NCBI GenBank assembly: GCA_039821605.1
Contig: JBCBNV010000001.1
Coordinates: 682,001-746,000, forward strand
Length of the DNA stretch: 64,000 nt
Reading direction: 5' to 3'
Source: CALBPI01 sp039821605
Lineage (GTDB): Bacteria; Pseudomonadota; Gammaproteobacteria; Steroidobacterales; Woeseiaceae
Shown: positions 33,807 to 43,818 of the stretch, piece after piece
Numbering within the stretch: the stretch's first letter is position 1
Layout of the letters: each line of letters opens with the position of its first letter
Position numbers and translations under genes: made by a program
The notes under the pieces: model-generated
Database searches by the model: none
What the model saw: only the letters and a program-made list of their open reading frames with translations
What the model was told of the DNA's origin: nothing

Positions 33807-34850
33807 TCATTCATTCTCAATGATAATGCGTCCCGGCACGCCGCCCGCTCTCAGGCGGTCGAAGGCCCCGTTGATGTCCTCGCGTCCGCAGGTCACGGTC
33901 GGGACCGGGTCCAGCCCCCCTTGCTCGGCGAGCGCGAGGCACGCGCGTGCTTCCTCAAGGCTGCCCGTGTAGCTGCCCTGGATGGTGGTTCCGCGGAGTG
34001 CCAGGAGTGGCAGCGGCGTGTGCAGCGCACCGCCATAGAGGCCGACAATAACAATGTGCCCGCCCTGGCCGCAGAGCCGGCCTGCGATCGCGCTCGTGGT
34101 TTCCGCACCCACAAAATCAACGACCGCGGCCAGCGAGCCCAGCGTGCTGCGCACCTGTTTGTGGACGTCGGCATCGTTGAGGTCGAACGCCGTGGCACCG
34201 CGCTCGCGGGCGAGCTCGAGCTTACCCGGGTCGACGTCCAGTACGGCCGGCAGCTTGCCGAAACGCGCCCGTGCAATTTCCAGCGCCATGAGACCCAGCC
34301 CGCCTAGGCCGATAATGGCGACGGGCAGGTCTGCCTCAAAGGCGTGCGCCACTTTGCTGAGCGAACTCCAGGCGCTGAGCCCGGAGCACATGATGATGGC
34401 GGCTTGTGCCGGGTCGACGTTGCCAATGGGAAGCAAATAACGGGCGTCGACCACATGCACGAGGTCGGCGTAGCCGCCGTCGACATTGACGCCGATGGCG
34501 CGCGCGCGGCTGCAGAGGTGCTCGCGGCCACTTTTGCACATCCCGCAGTCGCCGCAGCCGATCCACGGGTAGACGACGACAGCGTCGCCGGGTGCCACGT
34601 TGTCAACGGCATCGCCGGTACTTGCCACGACGCCCTGGATTTCATGGCCCAGGGTCAGGGGCAGGTTCTGCTGGAGCTTCAGCGACTTGTCGCCGCCCAG
34701 GCCGAATGCGCCCTCGTGGAGGTGCAGGTCGGTGTGACAGACGCCGCAGCGCTGCACGCGCACAATGACCGCTCGCCCCTGTGCGGTCGGGGCATCGATC
34801 TCGCGCAGCTCGAGCGGCGCGCCGTTAGTGGTGAGTTGCGCTGCCTGCAT
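33807..34850 (-). CDS. zinc-dependent alcohol dehydrogenase (MDR family)
   Basis: 347 residues. Catalytic zinc site RCGVCHTDLH (Cys about 38) and GHE; structural zinc loop CGDCGMCKSGREHLC; Rossmann motif IGLGGLGLMA, followed by an Asp (LDVDPGK) that favours NAD over NADP. An insertion (GGDKSLKLQQNLPLTL) before GHE resembles NAD+-dependent alcohol/aldehyde reductases. Substrate unknown. A hairpin lies directly before the start and no clear ribosome site is visible. Confidence 0.9.
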   Translation of the reverse strand: MQAAQLTTNGAPLELREIDAPTAQGRAVIVRVQRCGVCHTDLHLHEGAFGLGGDKSLKLQQNLPLTLGHEIQGVVASTGDAVDNVAPGDAVVVYPWIGCGDCGMCKSGREHLCSRARAIGVNVDGGYADLVHVVDARYLLPIGNVDPAQAAIIMCSGLSAWSSLSKVAHAFEADLPVAIIGLGGLGLMALEIARARFGKLPAVLDVDPGKLELARERGATAFDLNDADVHKQVRSTLGSLAAVVDFVGAETTSAIAGRLCGQGGHIVIVGLYGGALHTPLPLLALRGTTIQGSYTGSLEEARACLALAEQGGLDPVPTVTCGREDINGAFDRLRAGGVPGRIIIENE

Positions 34851-34857
34851 CGCTGAC

Positions 34858-34879
34858 CCGCATCGTGTTGTCGATGCGG
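34858..34879. repeat. hairpin just upstream of the alcohol dehydrogenase start
   Basis: CCGCATCG (34858-34865) and CGATGCGG (34872-34879) form an 8-bp stem around TGTTGT. Outer CTGA/TCAG pairs extend it past one mismatch. It lies between the outer-membrane protein stop (34907) and the dehydrogenase ATG (34850), so it could end the first transcript or mask the second start. Confidence 0.5.
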
Positions 34880-34906
34880 ATCAGCATAGCAGGGCGTCGA
34901 GCGCAG

Positions 34907-35560
34907 TCAGAAGTTGACGGAGAAGGACACGGCGAGGACCGGATACCAGGCAAAGTCCTCGAGTTCCTCCTCGAGTTCGACGCGCTCGCTCTCGAGCGCC
35001 GCCTGGAACGTGGGGTCACTGGCGATAACGCCGTCGGCCGACATCGCAAGCGACGGGTCGCCCTGATACATCACACCCGCATCGAAATGCAGACCGATTG
35101 TGTCGGCAAGACGGAAATCGAGGCCCATGCCCGCGTAGGGGGCGAGGTCTTCGAACGTCGCCCGGCCGCGCAGGTTGCCCACCTGGCTGGCGTCAAACAG
35201 CTGGCCGCCAATCTCGTAGGTTCCCGTGTCATTGCCCAGGAAATTGCCCTCATTGCCGTTGGCAACGAGGCCGGCCGAGAAGCGGACGGGGCTCGCAGGG
35301 ATGCGGGCATTCACTGTGGCGTAGAGGCTTTCGAGGCCGAGCTCGGCATCGTAGTCGATGCCGGCTTCGGTGCGGGTCGTATCGTAGTCGTAGCGGCTGA
35401 AACCAGCGCGCAGATCGAGATAGGGCACAGGTCGCCAGGTGGCTTCAAGGCCCAGACCCTGGGTTCCCGCGCGTGCAGCAAGCCAAAAGTCATCGTCGGC
35501 TACGGCGTCGGTGGCGCCGAATGTGGCCAGCACAGCGGCGGCGGCGATCATCCGTTTCAT
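34907..35560 (-). CDS. putative outer-membrane beta-barrel protein
   Basis: 217 residues with a signal peptide (KRMIAAAAVLATFGATDAVA). Alternating beta-strand pattern (LDLRAGFSRYDYD, SLYATVNARI, VRFSAGLVANG, LAPYAGMGLDFRL) and a C-terminal SVNF, where a final Phe favours BAM-mediated insertion. GGAGA precedes the ATG. An acidic loop (ESERVELEEELED) precedes the last strand. No closer family is recognised. Confidence 0.75.
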   Translation of the reverse strand: MKRMIAAAAVLATFGATDAVADDDFWLAARAGTQGLGLEATWRPVPYLDLRAGFSRYDYDTTRTEAGIDYDAELGLESLYATVNARIPASPVRFSAGLVANGNEGNFLGNDTGTYEIGGQLFDASQVGNLRGRATFEDLAPYAGMGLDFRLADTIGLHFDAGVMYQGDPSLAMSADGVIASDPTFQAALESERVELEEELEDFAWYPVLAVSFSVNF

Positions 35561-35670
35561 GTCGGTCTCCGGAGAGGTTTGTGACTGCAGACTAAACGCG
35601 CGTCACGACGACCACTGTGCGGCAGGTCACGAAACGCCCTCGAAACCCCGTCAGAAGGGCATCTCAGCCG

Positions 35671-35699
35671 TTTCAATCGAAACAGGCATCAAGTAAAAT
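35671..35699 (+). promoter_or_regulatory. candidate sucA promoter
   Basis: TTTCAA (35671-35676) and TAAAAT (35694-35699) with a 17-bp spacer, 75 nt before sucA in a 213-bp gap. The -35 is weak, so other elements are possible. Confidence 0.35.
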
Positions 35700-35773
35700 T
35701 ATGGTCAACCGCTGAGACCTCATAGCGCCGCGAACAAGAGGGTCTGCCTGGGGACGGGCTGACGCTAAAAAAC

Positions 35774-38638
35774 ATGAGCAAATCACTGCAGGAGCAGTAC
35801 CGGGCCACGCCGCTCAGCGGCACCAATGGGGCCCTCATCGAAGACCTCTACGAGCTGTACCTGAGCGACCCCGACGCCGTCGGTGATCAGTGGCGCCAGT
35901 ACTTCTCGGGTCTCGCCAACGGCAGCGCCGCGAGCGAGACGCCGCACAGCCCCATCGTCGACCGCCTGCGTGAGATCGGCAGGATGCCGAGCACGGCACG
36001 GCCGCGCGTGGGCAATGGCGCCGCCGCCCCCGTCATGACCGCGTCCTCGGGCGAGAAGCAGGCCGCGGTCTCGCGACTCATCCAGGTGTATGCGCTGCGT
36101 GGCCACCAGATTGCCGATATCGATCCGCTGGGTCTCATGGAGCGCCCGGCACCGCGCGTACTCGATTTCGACTTCCTGGGACTCGAGCCGTCCGACATGG
36201 ACACTGAGTTCTTCACGGGCGGCCTGGCCGGCACCGGTCATGAGCGCATGCGGCTGCGCGACATCCTCGCGCTGCTGCGCCGGATCTACTGCGGCAAGAC
36301 GGGCGCGGAGTTTGCGCACATCTCGCGCTCTCGCGAGCGACTCTGGCTGCGCGAGCAGTTCGAGGCACGCATCACGCGGCCCATCCCGCCCGACGAACAA
36401 CGCTGGCTACTCAAGCAGCTCTCGCGCGCCGAAACGCTCGAGCGCTACCTGCACACAAAATATGTGGGCCAGAAACGCTTCTCGCTCGAGGGCGGCGAAA
36501 GCCTGATCCCCATGCTCGACACGCTCGTCCAGGACGGCGGGCGTCTGGGTGTGAAAGAGGTCGTTTTCGGGATGGCCCACCGTGGTCGCATCAATGTGCT
36601 CGTCAACGTGCTGGGCAAGGCGCCGCAGGAGCTGTTCTCGGAATTCGAGGGCGGCTACGACCCCTCCGAGGTCGCAGGCTCTGGCGACGTGAAGTACCAC
36701 AAGGGCTTCTCGGCCGACATGAAGACGCCGGGCGGCAACGTGCACCTGACCATGGCATTCAACCCTTCGCATCTGGAGATCGTGAACCCGGTTGTCGAAG
36801 GCTCGGTCCGCGCGCGCCAGTTGCGCAGTGGTGACGAGAGCGGCAACTCGATCCTGCCCGTGCTGATCCACGGCGATGCGGCGTTTGCGGGGCAGGGCGT
36901 GGTCACCGAGACCTTCCAGATGTCGCAGCTGCCGAGCTTCCGAACGGGCGGCACCATTCACATCGTCATCAACAACCAGATCGGTTTTACGACCAGCGAC
37001 CCGGAAGACGCGCGTTCGACGCCGTACTGCAGCGACGTCGCCAAGATGATCGAGGCGCCGATCTTCCATGTGAACGGCGACGATCCCGAGGCCGTATTGC
37101 GTGTGACACGACTGGCGCTCGACTACCGTCAGAAGTACCAGAAGGACGTGGTCATCGACCTCGTCTGTTACCGCCGCCTGGGTCACAACGAGGCTGACGA
37201 GCCGGCAGCGACGCAACCGACCATGTACCGCGCCATCCGTGCACACAAGACGGCGCGCGAGCAGTACGAAGCCAGGCTGGCCGAGGCGGGCGTGATGTCC
37301 GTCGAGGAATCGCAGGGCATGGTCGAGCGCTACCGTGCCCGTCTCGATGATGGCCGCCCCGTGCCGCGCGACCTGCTCGGCATGATCGGTAACGAATTCA
37401 CAATCGACTGGTCGCAGTACGCGAGCGGTGACCTGCTCACGCCCGTCGCTACGGCCGTGGACGTGGATGCAGTGGCCCGGCTTGGCGCCAAGCTCACCGC
37501 GATTCCCGAAGACGTCGAGCTGCACTCACGGGTTGCGCGCATCGTCGACGCGCGGCGCGCGATGCTGGCCGGCGACCAGCCCATGGACTGGGGTTTTGCG
37601 GAGACCATGGCCTACGCCACGCTGCTCGATGAGGGCTACGACGTGCGCCTGACGGGTCAGGACAGCGGCCGCGGCACCTTCTTCCACCGCCACGCCGTCC
37701 TGCACAACCAGACGGACGGCAGCGAGTACATACCGCTGCGCCACATCGCAGATCGCAAGCACGACTTCACCGTGACGGATTCCTTCCTGTCGGAAGAGGC
37801 CGTGATGGGCTTCGAGTATGGCTACGCCACGACTGAGCCGAACACCCTCGTGATCTGGGAAGGTCAGTTCGGCGACTTCGCCAACGGCGCCCAGGTCGTC
37901 ATCGACCAGTTCATCAGCTCGGGCGAGGCCAAGTGGGGGCGTCTCTGCGGTCTCACGCTGTTCCTGCCGCACGGCTACGAAGGCCAGGGCCCCGAACACT
38001 CCTCGGCGCGGCTCGAGCGCTTCCTGCAGCTCTGTGCGGAGCACAATATGCAGGTGGTTGCGCCGTCGACGCCTGCCCAGATGTTCCACATGATCCGACG
38101 CCAGATGCGCCGGCCCGTGCGCAAGCCGCTCATTGTGATGACACCCAAGAGTCTGTTGCGGCACAAGCGTTCGGTGTCGCCGCTGTCGGACCTCAGCGAG
38201 GGCGAGTTCAGGCTCGTCATCGACGAGCCCGACGATATCGACGCGCAAAACATCCAGCGCGTCGTGTTCTGCAGCGGCAAGGTCTACTACGACATTGTCG
38301 AGCGCCGCGAGAAGGAGGGCGTCGACGACGTCGCTGTCGTTCGTGTCGAGCAGCTCTACCCGTTCCCGATCGACAAGTACGCTGACGTGTTGGCGCGTTA
38401 CCGCAATGCGGAGACCGTCATCTGGTGCCAGGAAGAACCGCGCAACCAGGGCGCTTGGTTTCAGATCCGCCACCGGCTCGTGGAACCGCTGCGCTCACGC
38501 CACACCTTGCACTACGTGGGGCGCGCGAGTGCTGCGGCGCCGGCAGCCGGAATTCCCGCGTTGCACGCACAACAGCAGATCCAGCTCGTCGAGCGGGCGC
38601 TGGGGCTTGCGCCGCTTGGCGGCGAGATCGATCGCTAG
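35774..38638 (+). CDS. sucA: 2-oxoglutarate dehydrogenase E1 component
   Basis: 954 residues, close to E. coli SucA. N-terminus (LQEQYRATPLSGTNGALIEDLYELY) is the peripheral E2-binding segment. Thiamine-diphosphate and active-site segments include GMAHRGRINVLVNVLGK, HGDAAFAGQGVV, NNQIGFTTSDP and CYRRLGHNEADEP. It decarboxylates 2-oxoglutarate in the TCA cycle. sucB and lpd follow on the same strand, giving all three subunits of the complex in one cluster. Confidence 0.98.
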   Translation: MSKSLQEQYRATPLSGTNGALIEDLYELYLSDPDAVGDQWRQYFSGLANGSAASETPHSPIVDRLREIGRMPSTARPRVGNGAAAPVMTASSGEKQAAVSRLIQVYALRGHQIADIDPLGLMERPAPRVLDFDFLGLEPSDMDTEFFTGGLAGTGHERMRLRDILALLRRIYCGKTGAEFAHISRSRERLWLREQFEARITRPIPPDEQRWLLKQLSRAETLERYLHTKYVGQKRFSLEGGESLIPMLDTLVQDGGRLGVKEVVFGMAHRGRINVLVNVLGKAPQELFSEFEGGYDPSEVAGSGDVKYHKGFSADMKTPGGNVHLTMAFNPSHLEIVNPVVEGSVRARQLRSGDESGNSILPVLIHGDAAFAGQGVVTETFQMSQLPSFRTGGTIHIVINNQIGFTTSDPEDARSTPYCSDVAKMIEAPIFHVNGDDPEAVLRVTRLALDYRQKYQKDVVIDLVCYRRLGHNEADEPAATQPTMYRAIRAHKTAREQYEARLAEAGVMSVEESQGMVERYRARLDDGRPVPRDLLGMIGNEFTIDWSQYASGDLLTPVATAVDVDAVARLGAKLTAIPEDVELHSRVARIVDARRAMLAGDQPMDWGFAETMAYATLLDEGYDVRLTGQDSGRGTFFHRHAVLHNQTDGSEYIPLRHIADRKHDFTVTDSFLSEEAVMGFEYGYATTEPNTLVIWEGQFGDFANGAQVVIDQFISSGEAKWGRLCGLTLFLPHGYEGQGPEHSSARLERFLQLCAEHNMQVVAPSTPAQMFHMIRRQMRRPVRKPLIVMTPKSLLRHKRSVSPLSDLSEGEFRLVIDEPDDIDAQNIQRVVFCSGKVYYDIVERREKEGVDDVAVVRVEQLYPFPIDKYADVLARYRNAETVIWCQEEPRNQGAWFQIRHRLVEPLRSRHTLHYVGRASAAAPAAGIPALHAQQQIQLVERALGLAPLGGEIDR

Positions 38639-38750
38639 ATTGAGTTAACAGGTTTAGGGACAACGCGCGCGTGCGAAATCCTCGGGATCGCGCGTGCGGC
38701 TGGACAGGGCGGGCACTGCGCCGCCAATAGAGGACGAACAAGAGAACATC

Positions 38751-39968
38751 ATGGCTGTAGAAGTTAAGGTCCCACAGTTGCCGGAATCGGTGGCGGACGC
38801 GACGCTGGTCGCCTGGAACAAAAAGCCCGGCGACGCCGTGAAGCGCGACGAAAATCTCGTCGATCTCGAAACGGACAAAGTGGTTCTCGAGGTGCCGTGC
38901 CCCACGGACGGTGTCTTGACCGAGATCAAGGTTGCCGACGGCGCCACGGTTGAGAGTGGCGACCTGCTTGCCATCGTCGAGGCCGGCGCGCAGGCCGAAG
39001 CACCGGCTGCAGCCGAAGCGCCCACGGCCGCAGCGGCGGCTCCGAGCGCCGAAGCCCCGCCTGCCGAGGCCGCGCGCGGCAGCGCGAGCGGCAAGCTGAG
39101 CCCAGCGGTTCGTCGACTCGTCGAGGAGCACGACCTCGATGTTTCGCGTATCAGCGGCAGCGGGCGCGACGGTCGCATCACAAAGGCCGATGTCATGCAG
39201 CACCTTGACGCCGCTGACGACGGCGTCGCCGAAGACTTGCCTGTGGGCGGCACGGCACCCGCGGCCGCGCGCAACGAACAACGTGTACCCATGACGCGGC
39301 TGCGTGCCACGATCGCCGACCGCATGGTCGAGGCGCAGCAGAATGCCGCCATGCTCACGACCTTCAATGAGGTCGACCTGACGGAAGTCATTGCGCTGCG
39401 CAGCCGTCACAAGGAGGCCTTTACCGAGGCGCACGGCGTCAAGCTGGGCTTCATGTCGTTCTTCGTCCGCGCTGCGGTCGAGGCACTCAAGAAGTTCCCG
39501 CTCGTCAATGCGTCGGTGGACGGCCGCGACATCGTCTACCACGACTATCACGACATCGGCATCGCTGTGTCGACGGAACGCGGACTGCTCGTGCCCGTGC
39601 TGCGTGACGCGGGCCTGATGTCGTTTGCCGACATCGAGAAGGGCATCGCCGAGTACGGTCGCCGCGCCCGCGAAGGCACGATCGGCATCGAAGACCTCAC
39701 GGGTGGTACGTTCACGATTACCAACGGCGGGATCTTCGGCTCGATGATGTCGACGCCGATCCTGAACCCGCCGCAAAGCGGCATCCTGGGCATGCACGCG
39801 ATCATGGACCGACCCGTTGTCGTCAACGGCCAGGTCGAGATCCGCAAGATGATGTATCTCGCAATGTCCTACGACCACCGCATCATCGATGGTAAAGAAG
39901 CGGTTCAGTTTGTCGTTGCCATCAAGAACGCGCTCGAAGATCCGGGCCGTTTGTTGCTGCAGCTGTAA
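38751..39968 (+). CDS. sucB: dihydrolipoyl succinyltransferase (OGDH E2)
   Basis: 405 residues. Lipoyl domain with the modified Lys in DLETDKVVLEV, an Ala/Pro/Glu-rich linker (residues ~85-115), a peripheral subunit-binding domain (SPAVRRLVEEHDLD...GSGRDGRITKADV) and the catalytic domain ending in the active-site motif YDHRIIDGKEA (His and Asp). It transfers succinyl from lipoamide to CoA. Start ATG 38751 begins the lipoyl fold directly (AVEVKVPQLPESV); a start at 38694 would add unrelated residues. Confidence 0.98.
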   Translation: MAVEVKVPQLPESVADATLVAWNKKPGDAVKRDENLVDLETDKVVLEVPCPTDGVLTEIKVADGATVESGDLLAIVEAGAQAEAPAAAEAPTAAAAAPSAEAPPAEAARGSASGKLSPAVRRLVEEHDLDVSRISGSGRDGRITKADVMQHLDAADDGVAEDLPVGGTAPAAARNEQRVPMTRLRATIADRMVEAQQNAAMLTTFNEVDLTEVIALRSRHKEAFTEAHGVKLGFMSFFVRAAVEALKKFPLVNASVDGRDIVYHDYHDIGIAVSTERGLLVPVLRDAGLMSFADIEKGIAEYGRRAREGTIGIEDLTGGTFTITNGGIFGSMMSTPILNPPQSGILGMHAIMDRPVVVNGQVEIRKMMYLAMSYDHRIIDGKEAVQFVVAIKNALEDPGRLLLQL

Positions 39969-40050
39969 TCCGGGCGGCGGCGCGCGGCGCCGCACCGACA
40001 GCTGATCCCCGACCAAGACGCGGGCCCGCGCCCGCACGGAAGACAATTCA

Positions 40051-41478
40051 ATGAGTGATCAATACGACGTCATCGTCATCGGCGGTGGCCCCGCCGGTTA
40101 CCCTGCGGCCATTCGAGCCGCGCAGCACGGCCTGTCAGTGGCCTGCATCGACGACTGGAAAAACTATGACGGCAGCCACGCGTTTGGCGGCACCTGCCTC
40201 AATGCCGGTTGCATTCCCTCCAAGGCGTTGCTCGAGTCCTCCGAGTTGTTCCACCGCGCGCAACATGAATTTGCGGACCATGGCATCGACGCCGACAACG
40301 TCCGACTCGATCTCGATGCCATGCAGCAGCGCAAGGGCAAAATCGTCACGCAGCTCACGAGCGGCATTGCGGCGTTGTTCAAGTCGAACAAGGTCGACGG
40401 CCTGCGCGGTCGCGGCAAGCTGCTTGCGAACAACAAGGTCGAGTACACGCCTGCGGAAGGCGATGCGCGCGTGCTGGCGGCGAAGCACGTGATCCTGGCC
40501 ACGGGTTCGCAGCCCATCGAGTTGCCGAGCATGCCCTTCGACGGCGACCGCATCGTCGACTCCTGGGGCGCACTCGAATTTGATGCCGTACCCGGGAAAC
40601 TCGGTGTCATCGGCGCGGGCGTCATCGGTCTCGAGTTGGGCAGCGTTTGGGCGCGCCTGGGCGCCGACGTGACGGTGCTCGAAGCCATGCCCGATTTTCT
40701 TGCCATGGTCGACCGCCAGATTGCCAAGGACGCCGAACGCCAATTCAAGAAGCAGGGTCTCGACATCAAGCTCGGCGCCCGCGTGAGCGCTGCGTCGGTC
40801 GACGGTGACAGCGTCAAAGTGGTGTACGAAGACAAGGACGGCGAGCATGAGGTCGCCTATGACCGCCTCGTCGTTGCGGTTGGCCGCCGACCCTACGCGG
40901 ACGGTGTGCTGGGCGAGGGCACGGGCGTTGAAGTCGATGAGCGCGGTTTCTTCGTCGTCGACGACGAGTGCCGCACGGGCGCCGCGAACGTCTACGCCGT
41001 CGGTGATTGCGTGCGCGGACCCATGCTCGCGCACAAAGGCACAGAGGAAGGCGTCATGGCCGCCGACCTGATCGCGGGCGAAGTCGCCGAAGTGAATTAC
41101 GACGTCATTCCGTCTGTGGTCTACACGGCCCCCGAGATCGCCTGGGTCGGCAAGACCGAGGAACAGGTCAAGGAAAGCGGCCGTGAGTACAAGACAGGGG
41201 TGTTCCCGTTTGCGGCCAGCGGTCGCGCCAAGGCCATGGAGCAGGCGGCTGGCATGGTCAAGATCGTGAGCGCCAGGGACGATGACGAAATACTGGGTGT
41301 GCACATCATCGGACCCATGGCCGGGGAGCTCATCGGTGAGCTTGTGCTGGCGATGGAATTCCGCGCCAGCACTGAGGACATTCAGCGCACCGTCCACGCC
41401 CACCCGACGCTGTCGGAGGCGGTACACGAAGCTGCGTTGAGCGCCGATAAGCTCGCGTTGCACGCGATCAATCGCTAG
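40051..41478 (+). CDS. lpd: dihydrolipoamide dehydrogenase (E3)
   Basis: 475 residues. FAD motif VIGGGPAGYPAAIRAAQ; redox-active disulfide C49-C54 in GGTCLNAGCIPSK; NAD motif GVIGAGVIGLELG; and the C-terminal His-Glu dyad HAHPTLSEAVHEA that completes the partner active site. It reoxidises lipoamide for OGDH, and probably for the other 2-oxo acid complexes. It lies 82 nt after sucB and is convergent with relA. Confidence 0.98.
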   Translation: MSDQYDVIVIGGGPAGYPAAIRAAQHGLSVACIDDWKNYDGSHAFGGTCLNAGCIPSKALLESSELFHRAQHEFADHGIDADNVRLDLDAMQQRKGKIVTQLTSGIAALFKSNKVDGLRGRGKLLANNKVEYTPAEGDARVLAAKHVILATGSQPIELPSMPFDGDRIVDSWGALEFDAVPGKLGVIGAGVIGLELGSVWARLGADVTVLEAMPDFLAMVDRQIAKDAERQFKKQGLDIKLGARVSAASVDGDSVKVVYEDKDGEHEVAYDRLVVAVGRRPYADGVLGEGTGVEVDERGFFVVDDECRTGAANVYAVGDCVRGPMLAHKGTEEGVMAADLIAGEVAEVNYDVIPSVVYTAPEIAWVGKTEEQVKESGREYKTGVFPFAASGRAKAMEQAAGMVKIVSARDDDEILGVHIIGPMAGELIGELVLAMEFRASTEDIQRTVHAHPTLSEAVHEAALSADKLALHAINR

Positions 41479-41497
41479 GTCCGTCGCGCTACGGCCT

Positions 41498-43609
41498 TCA
41501 GGTTGCGCGCGATACACGCTCCACGCCCTGCACCTGCTGCAGGCGCGACATGAGGCGCGCGAGCGTGCCGAGGCCATCGACCTCGGCGCGCAGCGTAACG
41601 ACCGCGCGCAGCGTCTTGGGGCTGACACGCGCGTCGTTGCCAAGGATACGAATTTCTTCGTCGCTCATGACGCCGGACAGGTCCTTGAGCAAACCGTTGC
41701 GATCCGCGGCCTCGACACGAATCGTGACGGGATAACGCGCGCGCTCGTCGTCGTACCAGCTTGCTGACAGCACGCGGTCCGGATGCTGGGACTGCAGGCG
41801 CACGAGCGAGCCGCAATCCTGGCGGTGCACGCTGATCCCGCGGCCTTGCGTGATGTAGCCACTGATTGCCTCGGGCGGCACGGGGTTGCAGCAGCGGGCG
41901 AAGTGCGTGAGCACGGACTCGGCGCCCTCGATGAGCACGGCGCCGGCACCCGTGGGCTTGTGGCGCCGCCGCTTCTTGACGGGCGCGTTATCGACAGGTG
42001 GTGCCGTGAGTTGTTGCACGGCGTTGAACACGGCGGCCGTCGTGATGTCGCCGACACCAAGCGCCACGCACAGGTCATCAACGCTCTCAAAGCCCATGCG
42101 ATCAGCCAGCTTTGCCACGGCGAGATCCCGGATGTTCAGCCGCTGCAATTCGCGCTCGAGGTGTTCGCGACCCTGTTTGCGGTTGAGATCCCGGTCCTGT
42201 TGGCGAAACCAGCTGCGCACTTTGGTGCGGTTGCGCGCAGAGACGAGGAAGCCTTCGCGCGGCGATAGCCAGTCGCGGCTCGGCTGCGCCTCCTTGGCCG
42301 TGATGATTTCGACGCGGTCGCCGTTCGCGAGCTGATGCGTGAGCGTGACGATACGCCCGTTGACGCGTGCGCCCTTGCAGCGGTGGCCGATTTCCGTGTG
42401 GACGTGGTAGGCGAAGTCGAGCGGCGTTGCACCCGCGGGCAAGTCAACGATGTCACCGCGCGGCGTGATCGCGTAGACGCGGTCGTCGAAGACGCCCTCT
42501 GACAGGGCCTCGAGCATGTCGGCGTCGCCGGCGTCGTCATCGCCCTCGAGCAACTGGCGCAGCCAGGCGATCTTTTGCTCGAACGCTGAGTTGCCAGAGC
42601 CGCCCTCCTTGTAGCGCCAGTGCGCGGCGACGCCCAGTTCGGCCTGGGCGTGCATGTCGAAGGTGCGGATCTGGATCTCGAGTGCGTGGCCCTCAGGGCC
42701 GAATACGGCTGTGTGCAGCGAACGGTAGTTGTTGCCCTTGGGGTTCGCGATGTAGTCGTCAAACTCCTCGCGAATGTAGGGCCAGCGGTTGTGCACGACA
42801 CCCAGCGCCGTGTAGCAGTCCGTCACGCTGTCGACCATGATGCGCACGGCACGCACGTCGTAGAGCTGGTCGAGCGACACCTGCTTGCGCTGCATCTTCT
42901 TCCAGATGGAATAGATGTGCTTGGGGCGGCCGCTGATCTCGGCCGTCAGGCCCGCGTCGGTGAGCAGCGCGCCGATTTCTGCCGTCACTTCAGCGATGTA
43001 GCGTTCGCGTGCGTCGCGACGTTCGGCGAGCGCCTTGGCGATGTTCTTGTATTCGTCGGGTTCGAGGTAGCGAAAGGCGTAGTCCTCGAGTTCCCACTTG
43101 AGCTGCCAGATACCGAGCCGGTTGGCCAGCGGCGCGAAGATTTCGCGCGTATCGCGGCCCAGCATGCGCCGCGTCGCCTCATCGGCGTCACGTGCAAGCC
43201 GCAGGTCGGCGAGCTGCGCGGCCAGGCGCACGATGACGAGCCGGTAGTCATTGACCACGGCCAGAAGCATGCGGCGCAGGGCCTCGCCCTGTTCGGGCGG
43301 CAGTTGCTCACCGGGCGCCCACTGACCGGGCAGCGACAGCTCGAACAGCTGACCCAGACCGCGACAGAGCAGGCCGACGTCGCGGCCCGCGCGTTTGTCG
43401 ATGGCTGTCAGCGAGATGTAGTCCGCGCGCCGGAACGGCTCGAGCGCCGCCGTGAGCCGCAGGTCGGCGTCCACGGCCAGCGTGTCCACGATCGCTTCCG
43501 TCGCCTGCGACTGGGCAGCGGCCGCGGCGTAGTCCGGATTGTCCCGCAGCGTCGTCAGCCAGGCATTGGCGGGCGAGTCCTGCTGCGGCGTGTCGGGGGC
43601 TTCTGCCAT
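41498..43609 (-). CDS. relA: RelA-type (p)ppGpp synthetase
   Basis: 703 residues from ATG 43609. The N-terminal hydrolase domain is degenerate: the HDxxED motif is absent. The synthetase domain is intact (GRPKHIYSIWKKMQRK, YDVRAVRIMV, GNNYRSLHTAVFGPEG, EIQIRTFDMHAQAELGVAAHW) and carries EFDD, the EXDD motif of monofunctional RelA; SpoT has RXKD. TGS (DRVYAITPRGDIVDLPAGATPLDFAY), a helical/ZFD region (HFARCCNPVPPE) and a C-terminal ACT domain follow. It makes the alarmone on starved ribosomes. Confidence 0.95.
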   Translation of the reverse strand: MAEAPDTPQQDSPANAWLTTLRDNPDYAAAAAQSQATEAIVDTLAVDADLRLTAALEPFRRADYISLTAIDKRAGRDVGLLCRGLGQLFELSLPGQWAPGEQLPPEQGEALRRMLLAVVNDYRLVIVRLAAQLADLRLARDADEATRRMLGRDTREIFAPLANRLGIWQLKWELEDYAFRYLEPDEYKNIAKALAERRDARERYIAEVTAEIGALLTDAGLTAEISGRPKHIYSIWKKMQRKQVSLDQLYDVRAVRIMVDSVTDCYTALGVVHNRWPYIREEFDDYIANPKGNNYRSLHTAVFGPEGHALEIQIRTFDMHAQAELGVAAHWRYKEGGSGNSAFEQKIAWLRQLLEGDDDAGDADMLEALSEGVFDDRVYAITPRGDIVDLPAGATPLDFAYHVHTEIGHRCKGARVNGRIVTLTHQLANGDRVEIITAKEAQPSRDWLSPREGFLVSARNRTKVRSWFRQQDRDLNRKQGREHLERELQRLNIRDLAVAKLADRMGFESVDDLCVALGVGDITTAAVFNAVQQLTAPPVDNAPVKKRRRHKPTGAGAVLIEGAESVLTHFARCCNPVPPEAISGYITQGRGISVHRQDCGSLVRLQSQHPDRVLSASWYDDERARYPVTIRVEAADRNGLLKDLSGVMSDEEIRILGNDARVSPKTLRAVVTLRAEVDGLGTLARLMSRLQQVQGVERVSRAT

Positions 43610-43818
43610 GCGTCTCGAATACCGCGATGACGACCGCGCCGCCACAGCCAACGGCAGGCGCGATCGAACCGAAACAAGGAGGCGTCGTACGCAACTGCGT
43701 CACAGCGCCGTAAGACGGTATCATACGGGTTTGGGCGGACAGCGCGCCCGGAACCGCGCCCTGCGGGTGTGGTCCGACGCTTGGGAGCGCTTGTCCGCGC
43801 GTGAGCTTGGGAGTTTGC

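Noticed and set aside
33808..33832. Fur-box-like sequence (TCATTCTCAATGATAATG) near the alcohol dehydrogenase
   Set aside because: It is the coding 3' end of that gene (IIIENE and stop), not upstream of any promoter.
41498..43609. SpoT-type bifunctional hydrolase/synthetase call
   Set aside because: The HDxxED hydrolase motif is missing and the synthetase has EFDD, the RelA form.
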